DNA of 61,340 bases from Rhodopseudomonas sp. BR0M22 (GTDB taxonomy: Bacteria > Pseudomonadota > Alphaproteobacteria > Rhizobiales > Xanthobacteraceae): NCBI RefSeq assembly GCF_010907035.1, contig NZ_QUMK01000030.1, positions 1 through 61,340 of the forward strand, read 5' to 3'. The notes below the pieces were generated by a model. The model was not told the origin of the DNA. It did no database searches and saw nothing but the letters and a program-made list of their open reading frames with translations. The translations under genes were made by a program, and so were the position numbers. Within the stretch, counting starts at the first letter, position 1, and the number at the start of each line of letters is the position of its first letter. Positions 12,175-21,594 of this stretch are shown one piece after another.

Positions 12175-13287
12175 TCAGTTGTTCAGGTTGATCATCCGCT
12201 CAACCGAGCGCCGAGCCGGCGCGATGATGGCGGGATCGACCGTCACTTCCTCACGCAGGTACACCAGGCTGTCGAGGATCTTCGCCAGCGTGATCCGCTT
12301 CATGTGCGGGCACAGATTGCACGGCCGCACCATTTCGACGTCGCGCAGCTCGGCCTGGACGTTGTCGGCCATCGAGCACTCGGTGATCATCACCACGCGC
12401 TTGGGGTGCTTGGTTCTGACCCAGTCGATCATGTGCGCGGTCGAGCCGGTGAAGTCGGCTTCGGCCAGCACGTCCGGCGGGCATTCCGGATGCGCGATGA
12501 TCTTCACGCTCGGATCGGCCTCGCGATAGACGCGCAGCTCGTCGCCGGTGAAGCGCTCGTGCACTTCGCAGGCGCCCTTCCAGGCAATGATCTTCACCTT
12601 GGTCTGGGAGGCGACGTACTTCGCCAGATACTGATCCGGCACCATGATCACGCGGTCGACGCCGAGGCTTTCCACCACCCGCACGGCGTTGGACGAAGTG
12701 CAGCAGATGTCGACCTCGGCCTTCACGTCCGCGGACGTGTTGACGTAAGCCACGACGGGCACGCCGGGGAATTTTTCGCGCAGCAGACGGACGTCCGCGC
12801 CGGTGATCGACGAGGCGAGCGAGCAGCCGGCGCGAGAATCCGGGATCAGCACGCGCTTCTCCGGGTTCAGGATCTTCGAGGTCTCGGCCATGAAGTGCAC
12901 GCCGCACTGCACGATGGTCGAAGCCTTCACCTTGGTGGCTTCGATCGCGAGCTGCAGCGAGTCGCCGACGATGTCGGCGACGCAGTGGAAGATTTCCGGC
13001 GTCTGGTAGTTGTGCGCCAGGATCACGGCGTCGCGCTCGCGCTTCAGCTCGTTGATCGCCTTGATGTAGGGCGCCATGAACGGCCATTCGACCGGCGGGA
13101 TGACGTTCTGCACCTTCGCATACAGATGCGCGGTCGCAGCTTCGACGTCCGGTGTCCAATCGAGCGACGGCATCGGCAGCGCGCGCGCCTTCTCCGCGAC
13201 GCTCAGCGGTGCGCGAATCAGTGCCCCCTGGCGCGCGTGCGGCGGCAGGCCAAAATTCTCGGGGCCATAGAGTTCAGCAAGCGGCAT
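12175..13287 (-). CDS. nadA: Quinolinate synthase
   Basis: NadA condenses iminoaspartate with dihydroxyacetone phosphate to quinolinate, using a [4Fe-4S] cluster. The 370 aa contain the three cluster Cys regions: '[12 protein letters not shown]', 'DICCTSSNA' and '[12 protein letters not shown]'. '[20 protein letters not shown]' is the N-terminal family signature. The ATG at 13287 follows a GGGGAGG ribosome site; an upstream in-frame start at 13314 would overlap an operator-like palindrome and is less likely. It is the first gene of nadABC on the minus strand. The upstream region carries two similar 19-base palindromes that fit repressor control. Confidence 0.95.
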   Translation of the reverse strand: MPLAELYGPENFGLPPHARQGALIRAPLSVAEKARALPMPSLDWTPDVEAATAHLYAKVQNVIPPVEWPFMAPYIKAINELKRERDAVILAHNYQTPEIFHCVADIVGDSLQLAIEATKVKASTIVQCGVHFMAETSKILNPEKRVLIPDSRAGCSLASSITGADVRLLREKFPGVPVVAYVNTSADVKAEVDICCTSSNAVRVVESLGVDRVIMVPDQYLAKYVASQTKVKIIAWKGACEVHERFTGDELRVYREADPSVKIIAHPECPPDVLAEADFTGSTAHMIDWVRTKHPKRVVMITECSMADNVQAELRDVEMVRPCNLCPHMKRITLAKILDSLVYLREEVTVDPAIIAPARRSVERMINLNN

Positions 13288-13316
13288 CGACGCCTCCCCT
13301 GGTACGTGACCCAATA

Positions 13317-13335
13317 TATACTCAATTTGAGCATA
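13317..13335. promoter_or_regulatory. Putative NadQ operator, proximal copy
   Basis: TATACTCAATTTGAGCATA is an imperfect palindrome (TATNCTCA / TGAGNATA) 30 bases upstream of the nadA ATG. Only one base breaks the symmetry of its 9-base arms. Its position suits a repressor of nadABC. The link to NadQ is an inference from the COG4111-type regulator encoded at 20614-21594. Confidence 0.6.
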
Positions 13336-13457
13336 TTCCGGGCTTGAGAAATCCGGCCACGAAGGGCCGGCATCCTTCCATCCGCTGCGCTTTGAACCGC
13401 TTCCTCGAGCTTCCCGCGCCAGCGGGCCCCGCTTCTGGAACTCATGAGGAAACGACT

Positions 13458-13476
13458 TATCCTCATTAAGAGCAAA
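13458..13476. promoter_or_regulatory. Putative NadQ operator, distal copy
   Basis: TATCCTCATTAAGAGCAAA aligns with the proximal copy without gaps and keeps TAT-N-CTCA, GAGCA and the final A. It lies 141 bases from the first copy, on the far side of the presumed nadA promoter. The intergenic stretch 13288-13641 otherwise contains only promoter sequence for nadA and for the divergent reductase gene. Confidence 0.45.
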
Positions 13477-13641
13477 TCTAATATAACACGCGCAGTCGGG
13501 TTCCGCCAGAGGCCGAAAGAGCTAAATCGTCACAGCAGGGTCACGCAATTGCATCGCTGCGGCGCACCGTGACCTTTACAGGCGGCCATCTGGTTCTCTA
13601 ACTCACGTCGGCACTGACAACCACAATTCAAGGGGAGTGGA

Positions 13642-14628
13642 ATGGCGACGTTCAAGGCAATCAGGATCGACAAGGCCGAGAAAGGCACGACGGCAGCGCT
13701 GACCCAGTTCGACGAAGCCGAGCTGATGGATGGCGATGTCACCGTGGCGGTCGAATGGTCGACCCTGAACTACAAGGACGGTCTCGCCGTCACCGGCAAG
13801 GCGCCTGTGGTGCGCCGCTTCCCGATGATCGCCGGCATCGATTTCGCCGGCACTGTCCTGGAATCCACCCATCCCGACTGGAAGGCCGGCGACAAGGTGG
13901 TGTGCAACGGCTGGGGCATGGGCGAAACCCATCTCGGCGCCTATGCGGAGAAAGCCCGCGTCAAAGGCGACTGGCTGGTGCGCTTGCCGCAATCCCTGAG
14001 CGCGCGTGACGCGATGGCGATCGGCACCGCCGGCTACACCGCGATGCTGAGCGTGCTGGCGCTGGAGAAGCACGGCCTGACCCCGAAGGACGGTCCGGTG
14101 GTCGTCACCGGCGCGGCTGGCGGCGTCGGTTCGGTGGCGATCGCGCTGCTGTCGAAGCTCGGCTATCACGTCATCGCGTCGACCGGCCGTGCGTCCGAAG
14201 AGGCTTACTTGCGTCAGCTCGGCGCTGCCGAGATCATCGACCGCAACGAATTGTCCGGCCCGGCCAAGCCGCTGGCGAAAGAACGATGGGCCGGTGGTAT
14301 CGACAGCGTCGGTTCGACCACGCTGGCCAATCTGTTGGCGATGACCAAGTATCGCGGCGCCATCGCGGCCTGCGGCCTTGCCGCCGGCATGGACCTGCCC
14401 AGCTCGGTCGCCCCGTTCATTTTGCGCGGAGTGTGTCTTTACGGCATCGACTCGGTGATGTGCCCGCTGCCCGACCGCAAACGCGCCTGGGAGCGGCTCG
14501 CCACCGACCTCGATCCGGCAAAACTCGCGGAAATCACGCAGGAAATCAGCCTCGACCAGGTCATCGAGGCCGGCGCCAAGGTGCTCGCTGGCCAGGTCCG
14601 CGGCCGCATCGTGGTGAAAATTACGTAG
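13642..14628 (+). CDS. acuI: AcuI/YhdH-type zinc-free quinone oxidoreductase family (probable acryloyl-CoA reductase)
   Basis: The 328-aa protein belongs to the medium-chain dehydrogenase/reductase superfamily, YhdH/AcuI branch, which reduces acryloyl-CoA to propanoyl-CoA with NADPH. Visible features are '[20 protein letters not shown]' and '[13 protein letters not shown]' near residue 55, the cofactor fold '[18 protein letters not shown]' near residue 153, and 'GIDSVMCP' with the C-terminal 'GRIVVKI'. No zinc-binding Cys set is present, as expected. It is divergent from nadA and has its own AAGGGGAG ribosome site. Substrate assignment is by family only. Confidence 0.85.
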   Translation: MATFKAIRIDKAEKGTTAALTQFDEAELMDGDVTVAVEWSTLNYKDGLAVTGKAPVVRRFPMIAGIDFAGTVLESTHPDWKAGDKVVCNGWGMGETHLGAYAEKARVKGDWLVRLPQSLSARDAMAIGTAGYTAMLSVLALEKHGLTPKDGPVVVTGAAGGVGSVAIALLSKLGYHVIASTGRASEEAYLRQLGAAEIIDRNELSGPAKPLAKERWAGGIDSVGSTTLANLLAMTKYRGAIAACGLAAGMDLPSSVAPFILRGVCLYGIDSVMCPLPDRKRAWERLATDLDPAKLAEITQEISLDQVIEAGAKVLAGQVRGRIVVKIT

Positions 14629-14742
14629 GGGATCGGTTACTTCGTTCAGACTTTACCAACCAAGCTGCGCCATTCTTGCCTCAGTTTGTATGGTAAGGAT
14701 CGGGTTAAACGAGTTCCACCCGCTCCCAGTAGGAGTACAGGC

Positions 14743-15342
14743 ATGTTTGCGCGTTTCGTCTTCGGCACCGTGATCTCAGGTGCTGTAGTCCTTCCGGCGA
14801 TGGCCGGTTCGATGAATGCGGACGAGGCGCGCAAATTTGTCGCCAACAAGGTGTTCGCCTTCACCTGCTTCGATGGAACACGCGGCGCAGGCCGCGTGTT
14901 CGATGACGGCGGCGCTGCCGGCCAAGTCCAGTTCTCCGGCTCCGGCCCCAACCGCTTCATGCGCCTGCCGGGCAACACGCTGCAGGTCCGCGGCGAGTCA
15001 ATCTGCGCATCGATCAAGGGCATCCCGTTCGAGCCCTGCTTCAATCTCAACAAGACCAGCGAGCGCAGCTTCCGTGGCTCGGTGTCGGGGATGGGCTTTG
15101 CCTACTGTGACTTCCGTCACTCCGGCCGAATCCAGCTCGCCCGCGCGATTTCGCACTCGCATACGCAGAGCCGCCCACGCTCGCTGCATGCCCCCGGTGT
15201 TCAGCAGCGCGCCGAAGTGACCGCCAGCGTGCCGGTACCGCGCGTCGAGTCGGCCCGGCTCGATCCGCCCAAGGCGGACAACGTCAAGGCCGAAACCGCC
15301 AAGGTCGAAGCCGCATCCGAACTGCGCCGCTCGACGGACTAA
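14743..15342 (+). CDS. Secreted hypothetical protein, 199 aa
   Basis: It starts MFARFVFGTVISGAVVLPAMA, a standard signal peptide with likely cleavage after AMA at about residue 21, so it should be periplasmic. The ordered part (residues 25-140) contains four Cys (in 'FTCFDGTRG', 'ESICASIKG', 'EPCFNLN' and 'AYCDFRH'), which could form two disulfides. The last 50 residues are Ala/Val/Glu/Lys-rich and look disordered. The ATG at 14743 follows AGGAG. I do not recognise a named family; it is probably conserved in Bradyrhizobiaceae. It stands alone between acuI and the MocR gene. Confidence 0.7.
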   Translation: MFARFVFGTVISGAVVLPAMAGSMNADEARKFVANKVFAFTCFDGTRGAGRVFDDGGAAGQVQFSGSGPNRFMRLPGNTLQVRGESICASIKGIPFEPCFNLNKTSERSFRGSVSGMGFAYCDFRHSGRIQLARAISHSHTQSRPRSLHAPGVQQRAEVTASVPVPRVESARLDPPKADNVKAETAKVEAASELRRSTD

Positions 15343-15407
15343 CTGAAACCGTCCGCCCGCCGCCCGCATCACGTTTCAGAGTCGGCGGCCTTGTCATGCG
15401 GGCCGTG

Positions 15408-16766
15408 TCACGCGGGCCATGTCACGCCGATCGCTGCGAGCCGGTCCAATGCGCGGCCGAGTTCAGCGCGCGTCTGTGCTGCAGTCAGGCTGATCCGAAT
15501 CCGCGCCGGCGCCTCGCGAGTAACCGCGAAGGTCGCGGCCGAGACGACCTCGACACCGACAGCTCGGCAAGCGGCCACCGGATCTGCCATCTCCGGCGGC
15601 ACCGCGAGCCACGCATGCGGCGACGGCGTCGAGCTGCTCGTTCGACAATTCGGCAGAACGCGGCGTGCGAGCCGGTGGCGAACACCTACCTCGTCGCGCT
15701 GCCATTCGGCGCGGCGCAGGGCGGTGCCGTCTTCCATCCATCGGCAGGCAATCTCCGCCATCAAGGGCGCCAACGGCCAGAGCGTCGTCTGCGGTTCGGC
15801 CGCGACGGCGCGCGCGACCGGTCCGGCCCCCGCAACTAATCCGAAGCGCAGGCCGGCGGCCACCGACTTCGAGAAACTCGTGACCAGTGTGCAGCGGTTC
15901 GGCAGCAGCGTCGCCAAAGGCGGCGTTGCCGCCAGCGCGCCGTAGATATCGTCTTCGATAATCTGCAGATCGCGCCGCTCGGCGATCCCGGCCAGCTCGG
16001 CACGCCGCGCTTCGCTCATCGTCGCACCCGTCGGATTCTGCAACGCAGGAACCAGCACCACGACGCGCGCCGATGTCGCCCGCGCGGCGCGGTCGAGCGC
16101 CTCCGGCAAGATTCCCTGCGCGTCCATCGCGACGCCATGTAGCGGCAGACCGAGCTGGCGGGCCAATGCCTTGATACCAGGGAAGGTCATCTCCTCGACC
16201 AGCACCGGTTCGCCGGCCGTGCAGATGGCGAGCAGCACCGCGAGCAATGCCTGCTGTGCGCCTGCCGTCGGCACGATGTCGGTGGGACGCAATTCGAGAC
16301 CGCGCGCGGCGACCCAACTCGCTGCGGTCGCGCGGCTGCGGGCAATGGGCGCGGGTGTCGGGTGATCGAGCGCGGCAGCCAATCCTCCATCGCGTGCGAT
16401 GTCCGCCAGAGCCAGATCCAGATCTGTGGTGGACGGATCGATTGCCGGAACGTTGGTGGAGAGATCGATGAGGTGCGGAGCAGAGTTGTCGTTCGGCTTC
16501 TTGAGCACGAACAGGACAGCTTCGCGGCTTTCGGACAGCACGTAGGTGCCGCGTCCGACTTCGCCGGAAATCAGATGTCTCCGGGTCGCTTCGGCGTAAG
16601 CCCGCGACACCGTGCTGACATTAAGCTCGAGGCTCCAGGCGAGTTCACGATGGGTGGGGAGACGGTCTCCCGGTCGCAACGCGCCGGTCGCGATCGCCTC
16701 GGCCAGAGCCTCGACGATGGCGACGTAGCGCACGGGATGTCTGCCGGTAATGTCGGGTATCCACAT
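15408..16766 (-). CDS. MocR-family (GntR HTH + aminotransferase-like) regulator
   Basis: The N-terminal winged helix (residues 1-75) reads 'ALAEAIATGALRPGDRLPTH' followed by 'VSTVSRAYAEATRRHLISGEVGRGTYVL', typical of GntR. A fold-type I aminotransferase domain follows, with 'VPTAGAQQALLAV', 'VLVPALQNPTGATMS', 'IIEDDIYG' and the PLP-lysine segment 'LVTSFSKSVAAGLRFG'. The lysine of SFSK is present, so PLP binding is likely. The start was set at the ATG at 16766; the longer frame adds a Cys/Arg-rich stretch that looks non-coding. It is divergent from alaX with paired ACAATG sites between. MocR proteins often autoregulate and control an adjacent gene; its ligand is unknown. Confidence 0.85.
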   Translation of the reverse strand: MWIPDITGRHPVRYVAIVEALAEAIATGALRPGDRLPTHRELAWSLELNVSTVSRAYAEATRRHLISGEVGRGTYVLSESREAVLFVLKKPNDNSAPHLIDLSTNVPAIDPSTTDLDLALADIARDGGLAAALDHPTPAPIARSRATAASWVAARGLELRPTDIVPTAGAQQALLAVLLAICTAGEPVLVEEMTFPGIKALARQLGLPLHGVAMDAQGILPEALDRAARATSARVVVLVPALQNPTGATMSEARRAELAGIAERRDLQIIEDDIYGALAATPPLATLLPNRCTLVTSFSKSVAAGLRFGLVAGAGPVARAVAAEPQTTLWPLAPLMAEIACRWMEDGTALRRAEWQRDEVGVRHRLARRVLPNCRTSSSTPSPHAWLAVPPEMADPVAACRAVGVEVVSAATFAVTREAPARIRISLTAAQTRAELGRALDRLAAIGVTWPA

Positions 16767-16803
16767 TGTTTGCCAGACAATGTTTTGATTGACCCGCACA
16801 ATG
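16764..16803. promoter_or_regulatory. Putative MocR autoregulatory operator
   Basis: CATTGT at 16764-16769 and ACAATG at 16777-16782 are perfect inverted 6-mers 7 bases apart, and the first overlaps the MocR start codon. A second ACAATG lies at 16798-16803, exactly 21 bases from the first copy. Such phased direct repeats are typical of MocR targets. The remainder of the 356-bp divergent region holds no gene I can support. Confidence 0.5.
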
Positions 16804-17122
16804 CGTCTGCAGATGATGCAAATCAACCTCTGGTCGTGTTGTTAGTTCGGCCAAGAGGGACGCGTGGTGCGAGCCGCTGAGCAGGAGGTCGCATGGTAAC
16901 ATCCCGGCCGTGTTCCTCATGAAAATCGATGCACCACGTTCGAGGTGTGTTCAGGACTAGTCCCGGCCTGATTCGCCTCTGATACCAACGATCCAAACGC
17001 AATGAGATCCGGAGCGCGATTGAATCTCCGGCGGTGGCCGCGCTGCGCGCGACATCGCCAGAGCACGGCTGTCGCGTGGGCTCACCCGATCGCCCATACT
17101 GTTTGTCCGCAACCGAGGCGCC

Positions 17123-17866
17123 ATGACTATCGTCCCCACGATCAAGCTGTTCGAAACCGATGCCTATGTTCGGGAACTGGAGACGACGATCGTCGACCAG
17201 TCCGATACTGGCGTGTGTCTCGAGAAGACGATCTTCTATGCGGAGAGTGGCGGCCAGCCGGGTGATATCGGCGAATTGGTCCTGGACGGCGGCGAGCCGC
17301 TGCTCGTCGCCGATACGCAATATATCCCCGGCCGTCTCCGGATTGCTCATGTCCTGGCGACGCCGCCTGACCGGAGCCTGATCGGCGCCAAGGTGCTGGC
17401 CCGGATCGATTGGGAGAGGCGATACCGGCTGATGCGTCTCCACACCGCTCTGCACCTGTTGTGCAGTCTCGTCGATGCGCCGGTGACGGGATGCGCGATC
17501 TATCCCGATTATGCGCGTCTCGATTTCGATATCGAGGCACCGCTCGATCGTCAGCTATTGACGGACCGCATCAATGCGCTGGTCGGCAGCGATCTGCCGG
17601 TCGAGATTCAGCACCTGAGTGGCGACGAGATGTCGGCCATGCCGTCGCTGGTACGAACAGTTCAGGCTGCGCCGCCGCAGACTGGCAGGCAGCTTCGACT
17701 GGTGAGCATCGGCGACATCGACCGGCAGCCGTGTGGCGGCACTCATGTGGAATCGACCGGCGAGATTGCAGGCCTCACTGTAACCAGCGTCGAGAAGAAG
17801 GGACGCCGCAACAGGCGCGTCAAGATCGCCCTTGCGGCTTCAACCGAGCCCTCGACCGCCGGCTGA
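17123..17866 (+). CDS. AlaX-type alanyl-tRNA editing protein
   Basis: This free-standing relative of the AlaRS editing domain hydrolyses Ser or Gly wrongly attached to tRNA-Ala. The sequence shows the N-terminal barrel ('FYAESGGQPGDIG' near residue 38) and the zinc site HTALH (HxxxH, near residue 106) with CGGTH (CxxxH, near residue 205). The editing centre is therefore complete. It ends with 'SVEKKGRRNRRVKIAL'. The 247-aa length fits the AlaX-M/L type. It is divergent from a MocR regulator; whether that protein controls it is unknown. It is convergent with the DUF2339 gene, with 2 bp between the stops. Confidence 0.88.
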   Translation: MTIVPTIKLFETDAYVRELETTIVDQSDTGVCLEKTIFYAESGGQPGDIGELVLDGGEPLLVADTQYIPGRLRIAHVLATPPDRSLIGAKVLARIDWERRYRLMRLHTALHLLCSLVDAPVTGCAIYPDYARLDFDIEAPLDRQLLTDRINALVGSDLPVEIQHLSGDEMSAMPSLVRTVQAAPPQTGRQLRLVSIGDIDRQPCGGTHVESTGEIAGLTVTSVEKKGRRNRRVKIALAASTEPSTAG

Positions 17867-17868
17867 GG

Positions 17869-20562
17869 TCAATCGTCACTCGGTCGATTCGACGACGAGT
17901 CCGGCGGCGGCTGCAATGGCGCAGTCGCCGCCGCAGCGGGGCGCGTCCGGAACAGGATGCGCTGATACAGCCAGCCGATCGCCACCAGCACCACGCCGAG
18001 GCCCATGAACGACAGAGCGCGGTACACGCCGGTCAGTGTCGACATGTCGATCAGGAAGGCTTTGCAGATCGTCAGCCCGATCACCACCGCCGACGCCAGA
18101 CGCGCGCGCTGCGAGTCGAACACAAGACCGGCACCCAGCAGCAGCACGCCGCAGCCGAGCCAGGCCAGCGAGTAGGTGTACTGTTCGGCGTCGCTCGGAT
18201 CGCCGAGCGACAGCACGGGGCCTTGATACAGCCGCCGGATTTCCAGCGTCACGTAAGCGAGCCCCATGATCAGCGCCAATGCGGCGAAGCCGTTGGCGTA
18301 GGCCGGGCGCCGCACGCCCGCCACCGCGTAGGACAACAGCAGCGCCAGCACGGCCGGCAGCGCATAGCCGAGCAGCAGGCTGTTGATCACAACGCCACCG
18401 ATATAGTTCGACCAGAACGCGGGGTTCTCCAGCAGCAACAGGCCGAAAACGCTGCCCAGCGTCGCGAAGATCGCCAGCACGATAGCGGCGACGTTGTGCA
18501 CCGGGCTGTGGCTGCGCAGCCGCAGCCGTTCGAGGCCGATCGCCATTGCCAGCGTCACGCAGACCTGCAGCGCGACCTCGGTCAATCCCGCGTTGTCGCG
18601 ATAGACATCGCCGCCATTGACGGCGTGGCGGATCTCCATGAACGCCAGCAGCACGGTGAACAGGATCGCCGCCGATTCCACCATGCGGAGCGGCTTGTCG
18701 TCGCCGCGCCGGCGCATCCAGATGCTGGCGAGCCAGAACGAGGCCGCCGGCACGCCGTAGCCCCACAGCAGCCAGTTGAACACCGGCGTGGTGCCGACCG
18801 CGTCGCCGACGATCCTTGGTTCATAGCCGATCCGCGCCACCACGATGCCGGCGAGGATCGCGGTGAGCCAGCGCAGGAACGGGATCGGGCGCTGCAGCGA
18901 GATCCACGCGGTCGCCGCGGCCATCAGCGCCAGCGCGATGGTGAGCCAGCCCTTCTCCAGCGCAAAGGTCAGCGCCAGCGCCAAGGCGGCGAGCGTTCCG
19001 GTCGCGAACAGCGCGATCGAAATCTGCAGCCCGGGCCGGTTGTCGCGTTTGCTCAGCCGTTCGGTCGCCAGACCGAACACAGCCGCGAGCACAACAGCGA
19101 CGATCGTGAACGGAATCGAGCGATCGAGATGTGCGATCCGCGCGTACAGCGCGATCACCAGCGCCAGCGGTGCGAACACCCCCGAGGCCGCCCAGATCAC
19201 CGGCACACCGGCGTTCGGGGAACGGCCTTGAGCCAGGATGCCAAAGCCTGCAAAGCCGAGGCCGAACACGGCGGCGGCGATCAGATGGGTGGTCACTGCG
19301 CCTGCCAGCGGATCGGCGCCGATGCCCGGCAGCGCGCCGCCCGGCAGCACCAGCAGGTCGGGATTGCTGCGCACCACCCAGGACAGGAACACCAGGCCGA
19401 CCAGAGCCGCAGCGGCTCCGACCGCGGCGGTCGCGGCTGCCGCGCGCCAGGCGATGGCGAGCGTCGCGGCAATCAGCACCGCAAACACCAGCAGCGCCGC
19501 ATCGCTGTGCGCGCTGGCGACGACGATCAGCGCGGCACCGAGCAGATAGGTCGCGAGCGATGCCGACGAGACCGGTTCGATCCGGCCCGGCTCGATCGAC
19601 GGTCCGAACAGCAGGCCGCACACCACCAGCAGCGCGGCGAGCACGAAGCCGGTCACGACATGGAACGCATGCGGGGCCACCAGTGTCTCCAGGCCTTCGA
19701 GGCCGGGCAGCGTCCACAGCAGCGCAAGTACGACCGTCGTCACCGCCAGCCATCGCCACAGCCGGATGCGCGCGAGCCCGAACGAGGCGGCGGTCACGAC
19801 GGCGAGATAGATGTACAGCGCCCAGTAATCGGGCTCGCCCGACGACACCAGCACCGGCGTCGCGAAGCCGGCGACGACGCCGAGCCCGGCGAGCGCCGGT
19901 CCGTGCAGCAGCGCTGCGGCCATCGTGCCGAGTGCGACGAGGCCGAGCAGGATGAAGGCGGTCGCGGGGACGAGGAAATCATACAGCGCGTAGGCCGCAT
20001 ACACGGTCGCGAACGCCACCGCGGTGCCGGCTGCGGTGAGGATCGCCGGAATGTTGGCGATCGGCAGCGCGGCGAGTTGCGCCACGCTTTCCTTGCGGCG
20101 GGTCCATTCGCCGGCGATCAGCAGCGCCAGCGCGAACAGGCCGCCGAGCAACACGCGCACGCCGGGGCCGAGCAAGCCCTGCTCGATCGAGTAGCGCACC
20201 ATGAAGAAGCCGCCGAGCGCCAGCGTGAGGCCGCCGACCCACACCACCCAACGTGTGCCGATCCGCTCCTCGAAGCCGGGCTTCTCCGGCTCGGGCGCCG
20301 TCGCGACGGGCTTCGTTTTGGGCGGAGACGGTTGGGCTGCAGCGATCGTTGCAGCAAGCTCCGGCACCGGCTCGACATCCGGGGCCAGCGGCGCCTCGTT
20401 GACTGCGGCAGGCGGAGCCTTGGCGGCCTGCGGTGCTGCCGGGAGCGGTTGTCCAGCCGCAAGGGCGTCGAGCCGGGCGCGCAGTTCGCGGATCTGGGTC
20501 TGTCCCTTGCGGGCGGTCACCAAGGCGACGATGGCGATCGCGAAAGCGAGTAGTTCGAACAT
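17869..20562 (-). CDS. DUF2339 large polytopic membrane protein
   Basis: The 897-aa protein has an N-terminal helix (MFELLAFAIAIVALVTA), a coiled segment with 'IRELRARLDAL', and a Pro/Ala/Glu-rich linker (residues 40-105). From 'FEERIGTRWVVWVGGLTLALG' about 25-28 hydrophobic helices follow in close succession. This pattern and the conserved E(R/K)xG(x)RW(x)VW(V/I)G motif define the DUF2339 family. Its function is unknown; suggestions include envelope maintenance. It ends with a Pro/Ser tail. It lies 52 bp downstream of the nadQ stop and is transcribed in the same direction, possibly as a last operon member. Confidence 0.85.
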   Translation of the reverse strand: MFELLAFAIAIVALVTARKGQTQIRELRARLDALAAGQPLPAAPQAAKAPPAAVNEAPLAPDVEPVPELAATIAAAQPSPPKTKPVATAPEPEKPGFEERIGTRWVVWVGGLTLALGGFFMVRYSIEQGLLGPGVRVLLGGLFALALLIAGEWTRRKESVAQLAALPIANIPAILTAAGTAVAFATVYAAYALYDFLVPATAFILLGLVALGTMAAALLHGPALAGLGVVAGFATPVLVSSGEPDYWALYIYLAVVTAASFGLARIRLWRWLAVTTVVLALLWTLPGLEGLETLVAPHAFHVVTGFVLAALLVVCGLLFGPSIEPGRIEPVSSASLATYLLGAALIVVASAHSDAALLVFAVLIAATLAIAWRAAAATAAVGAAAALVGLVFLSWVVRSNPDLLVLPGGALPGIGADPLAGAVTTHLIAAAVFGLGFAGFGILAQGRSPNAGVPVIWAASGVFAPLALVIALYARIAHLDRSIPFTIVAVVLAAVFGLATERLSKRDNRPGLQISIALFATGTLAALALALTFALEKGWLTIALALMAAATAWISLQRPIPFLRWLTAILAGIVVARIGYEPRIVGDAVGTTPVFNWLLWGYGVPAASFWLASIWMRRRGDDKPLRMVESAAILFTVLLAFMEIRHAVNGGDVYRDNAGLTEVALQVCVTLAMAIGLERLRLRSHSPVHNVAAIVLAIFATLGSVFGLLLLENPAFWSNYIGGVVINSLLLGYALPAVLALLLSYAVAGVRRPAYANGFAALALIMGLAYVTLEIRRLYQGPVLSLGDPSDAEQYTYSLAWLGCGVLLLGAGLVFDSQRARLASAVVIGLTICKAFLIDMSTLTGVYRALSFMGLGVVLVAIGWLYQRILFRTRPAAAATAPLQPPPDSSSNRPSDD

Positions 20563-20613
20563 CCAACCTCCAGGCGAGCGGCCCGGACGGTGGGGCGTTT
20601 CGCGTTGACCTTA

Positions 20614-21594
20614 TTACCGCCGGCCGCGCACGCGCAGGCCGGGGGCGGGGCGTTCCTGCAGCACCTCGCGGCGGAAGCGGAACAGCGCGGCGGGACGCCC
20701 GCCGGTTCGTGTCGACATCTCGCCGGTCGGTTCGACCAGCGCGCCGGCTTCCACCAGGCGGCGGAAATTCTGCTTGTGCAAATGGCGGCCGGAGATCGCT
20801 TCGACCGTATGCTGCAATTCGGTGAGTGTGAACTCGGGCGGGAGAAGTTCGAAGACTACCGGGCGGTATTTCAGCTTGGCGCGCAGCCGCGCGATCGCGG
20901 TCGCGAGGATGCGGCGGTGATCGAACCGCATCGCCATGCCGAGCATCGGCATCTTGCTGCGCGACAGCGCCGCGGGGCGGCCGTCGCGGCGCGCCTCCTC
21001 GATCAGCCCCGCCTCGTACAATAGCTCGTAGCGGTCGAGCACGCGCTCCTCGTCCCAAGGCGCGCCATCCATGCCGAAGAACAGCCGCACGCGGTCCTTG
21101 CGCGCCAGCGCCCGCGCCGTATCCGGCTCCTCGGCCTGCGCCGCCCAGGCGGTGAGTTCGGGAATGATGTCGCGCGCGATGATCGCGGGCTGCTGCTCGC
21201 GCCAGTCTTCCCACGGGAAGAAGCGGTACCACGGCTCGAAGGTGGCGCCCGCCGCGCGTGCGGCGTTGTCGGCGGCGCGGGTCAGCGCCAGATAGCCGAT
21301 CGAGGCGACGTGGACCTCGGTGTCGCCGAGCCGCGCGTGACGGCCGCGGTCGCCGAAGGTGTAGAGCTGCTCGACATAGCCGAGCCGCAGCCCGGTCTGC
21401 TCTTCCACCCAGGCTCGCAGACCGATTTCGAGGGTGCGGTGGGTGATGGCGTCGAACGGGCCGTAGGGCAGGCCGGCGCCGCCGCTGCCGCCCGAGGCGG
21501 TCAGGATCATCGGCTCGTTGGCCTCGATCGCGACGATCGCCGCGGTCAGGCCTATCTCGATCGGAACCGTCGCCTTCTCGCTGACCTCGCTCAT
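20614..21594 (-). CDS. nadQ: NadQ-type NAD biosynthesis regulator (COG4111, NrtR-like winged helix)
   Basis: The 326-aa protein has an N-terminal Nudix-like fold without an intact Nudix catalytic box (residues 10-230; 'GPFDAITHRTLEIGLRAWVE', 'GYVEQLYTFGDRGRHA') and a C-terminal winged helix. The winged helix ('FELLPPEFTLTELQHTVEAI', then 'NFRRLVEAGALVEPTG' and 'GRPAALFRFR') is of the type seen in NrtR regulators. COG4111 proteins are known as NadQ, repressors of nadABC in Rhizobiales. The start overlaps the stop of the upstream phosphatase by 4 bp (ATGA), so the two are translationally coupled. The predicted targets are the palindromes before nadA 8 kb away. Confidence 0.75.
   Translation of the reverse strand: MSEVSEKATVPIEIGLTAAIVAIEANEPMILTASGGSGGAGLPYGPFDAITHRTLEIGLRAWVEEQTGLRLGYVEQLYTFGDRGRHARLGDTEVHVASIGYLALTRAADNAARAAGATFEPWYRFFPWEDWREQQPAIIARDIIPELTAWAAQAEEPDTARALARKDRVRLFFGMDGAPWDEERVLDRYELLYEAGLIEEARRDGRPAALSRSKMPMLGMAMRFDHRRILATAIARLRAKLKYRPVVFELLPPEFTLTELQHTVEAISGRHLHKQNFRRLVEAGALVEPTGEMSTRTGGRPAALFRFRREVLQERPAPGLRVRGRR

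Noticed and set aside
10834-13347. 837-codon plus-strand frame across nadA and nadB
   Set aside because: Spans two genes and their spacer on the opposite strand and has no recognisable domain.
13440-13449. CTCATGAG palindrome as a third NadQ operator
   Set aside because: The half-sites are only 2 bases apart against 5 in the two better copies, so it does not fit the same motif.
17410-20553. 1047-codon plus-strand open frame opposite the DUF2339 gene
   Set aside because: Extremely rich in Arg, Gln, His and Gly; no motif. It is the shadow of a real membrane-protein gene.
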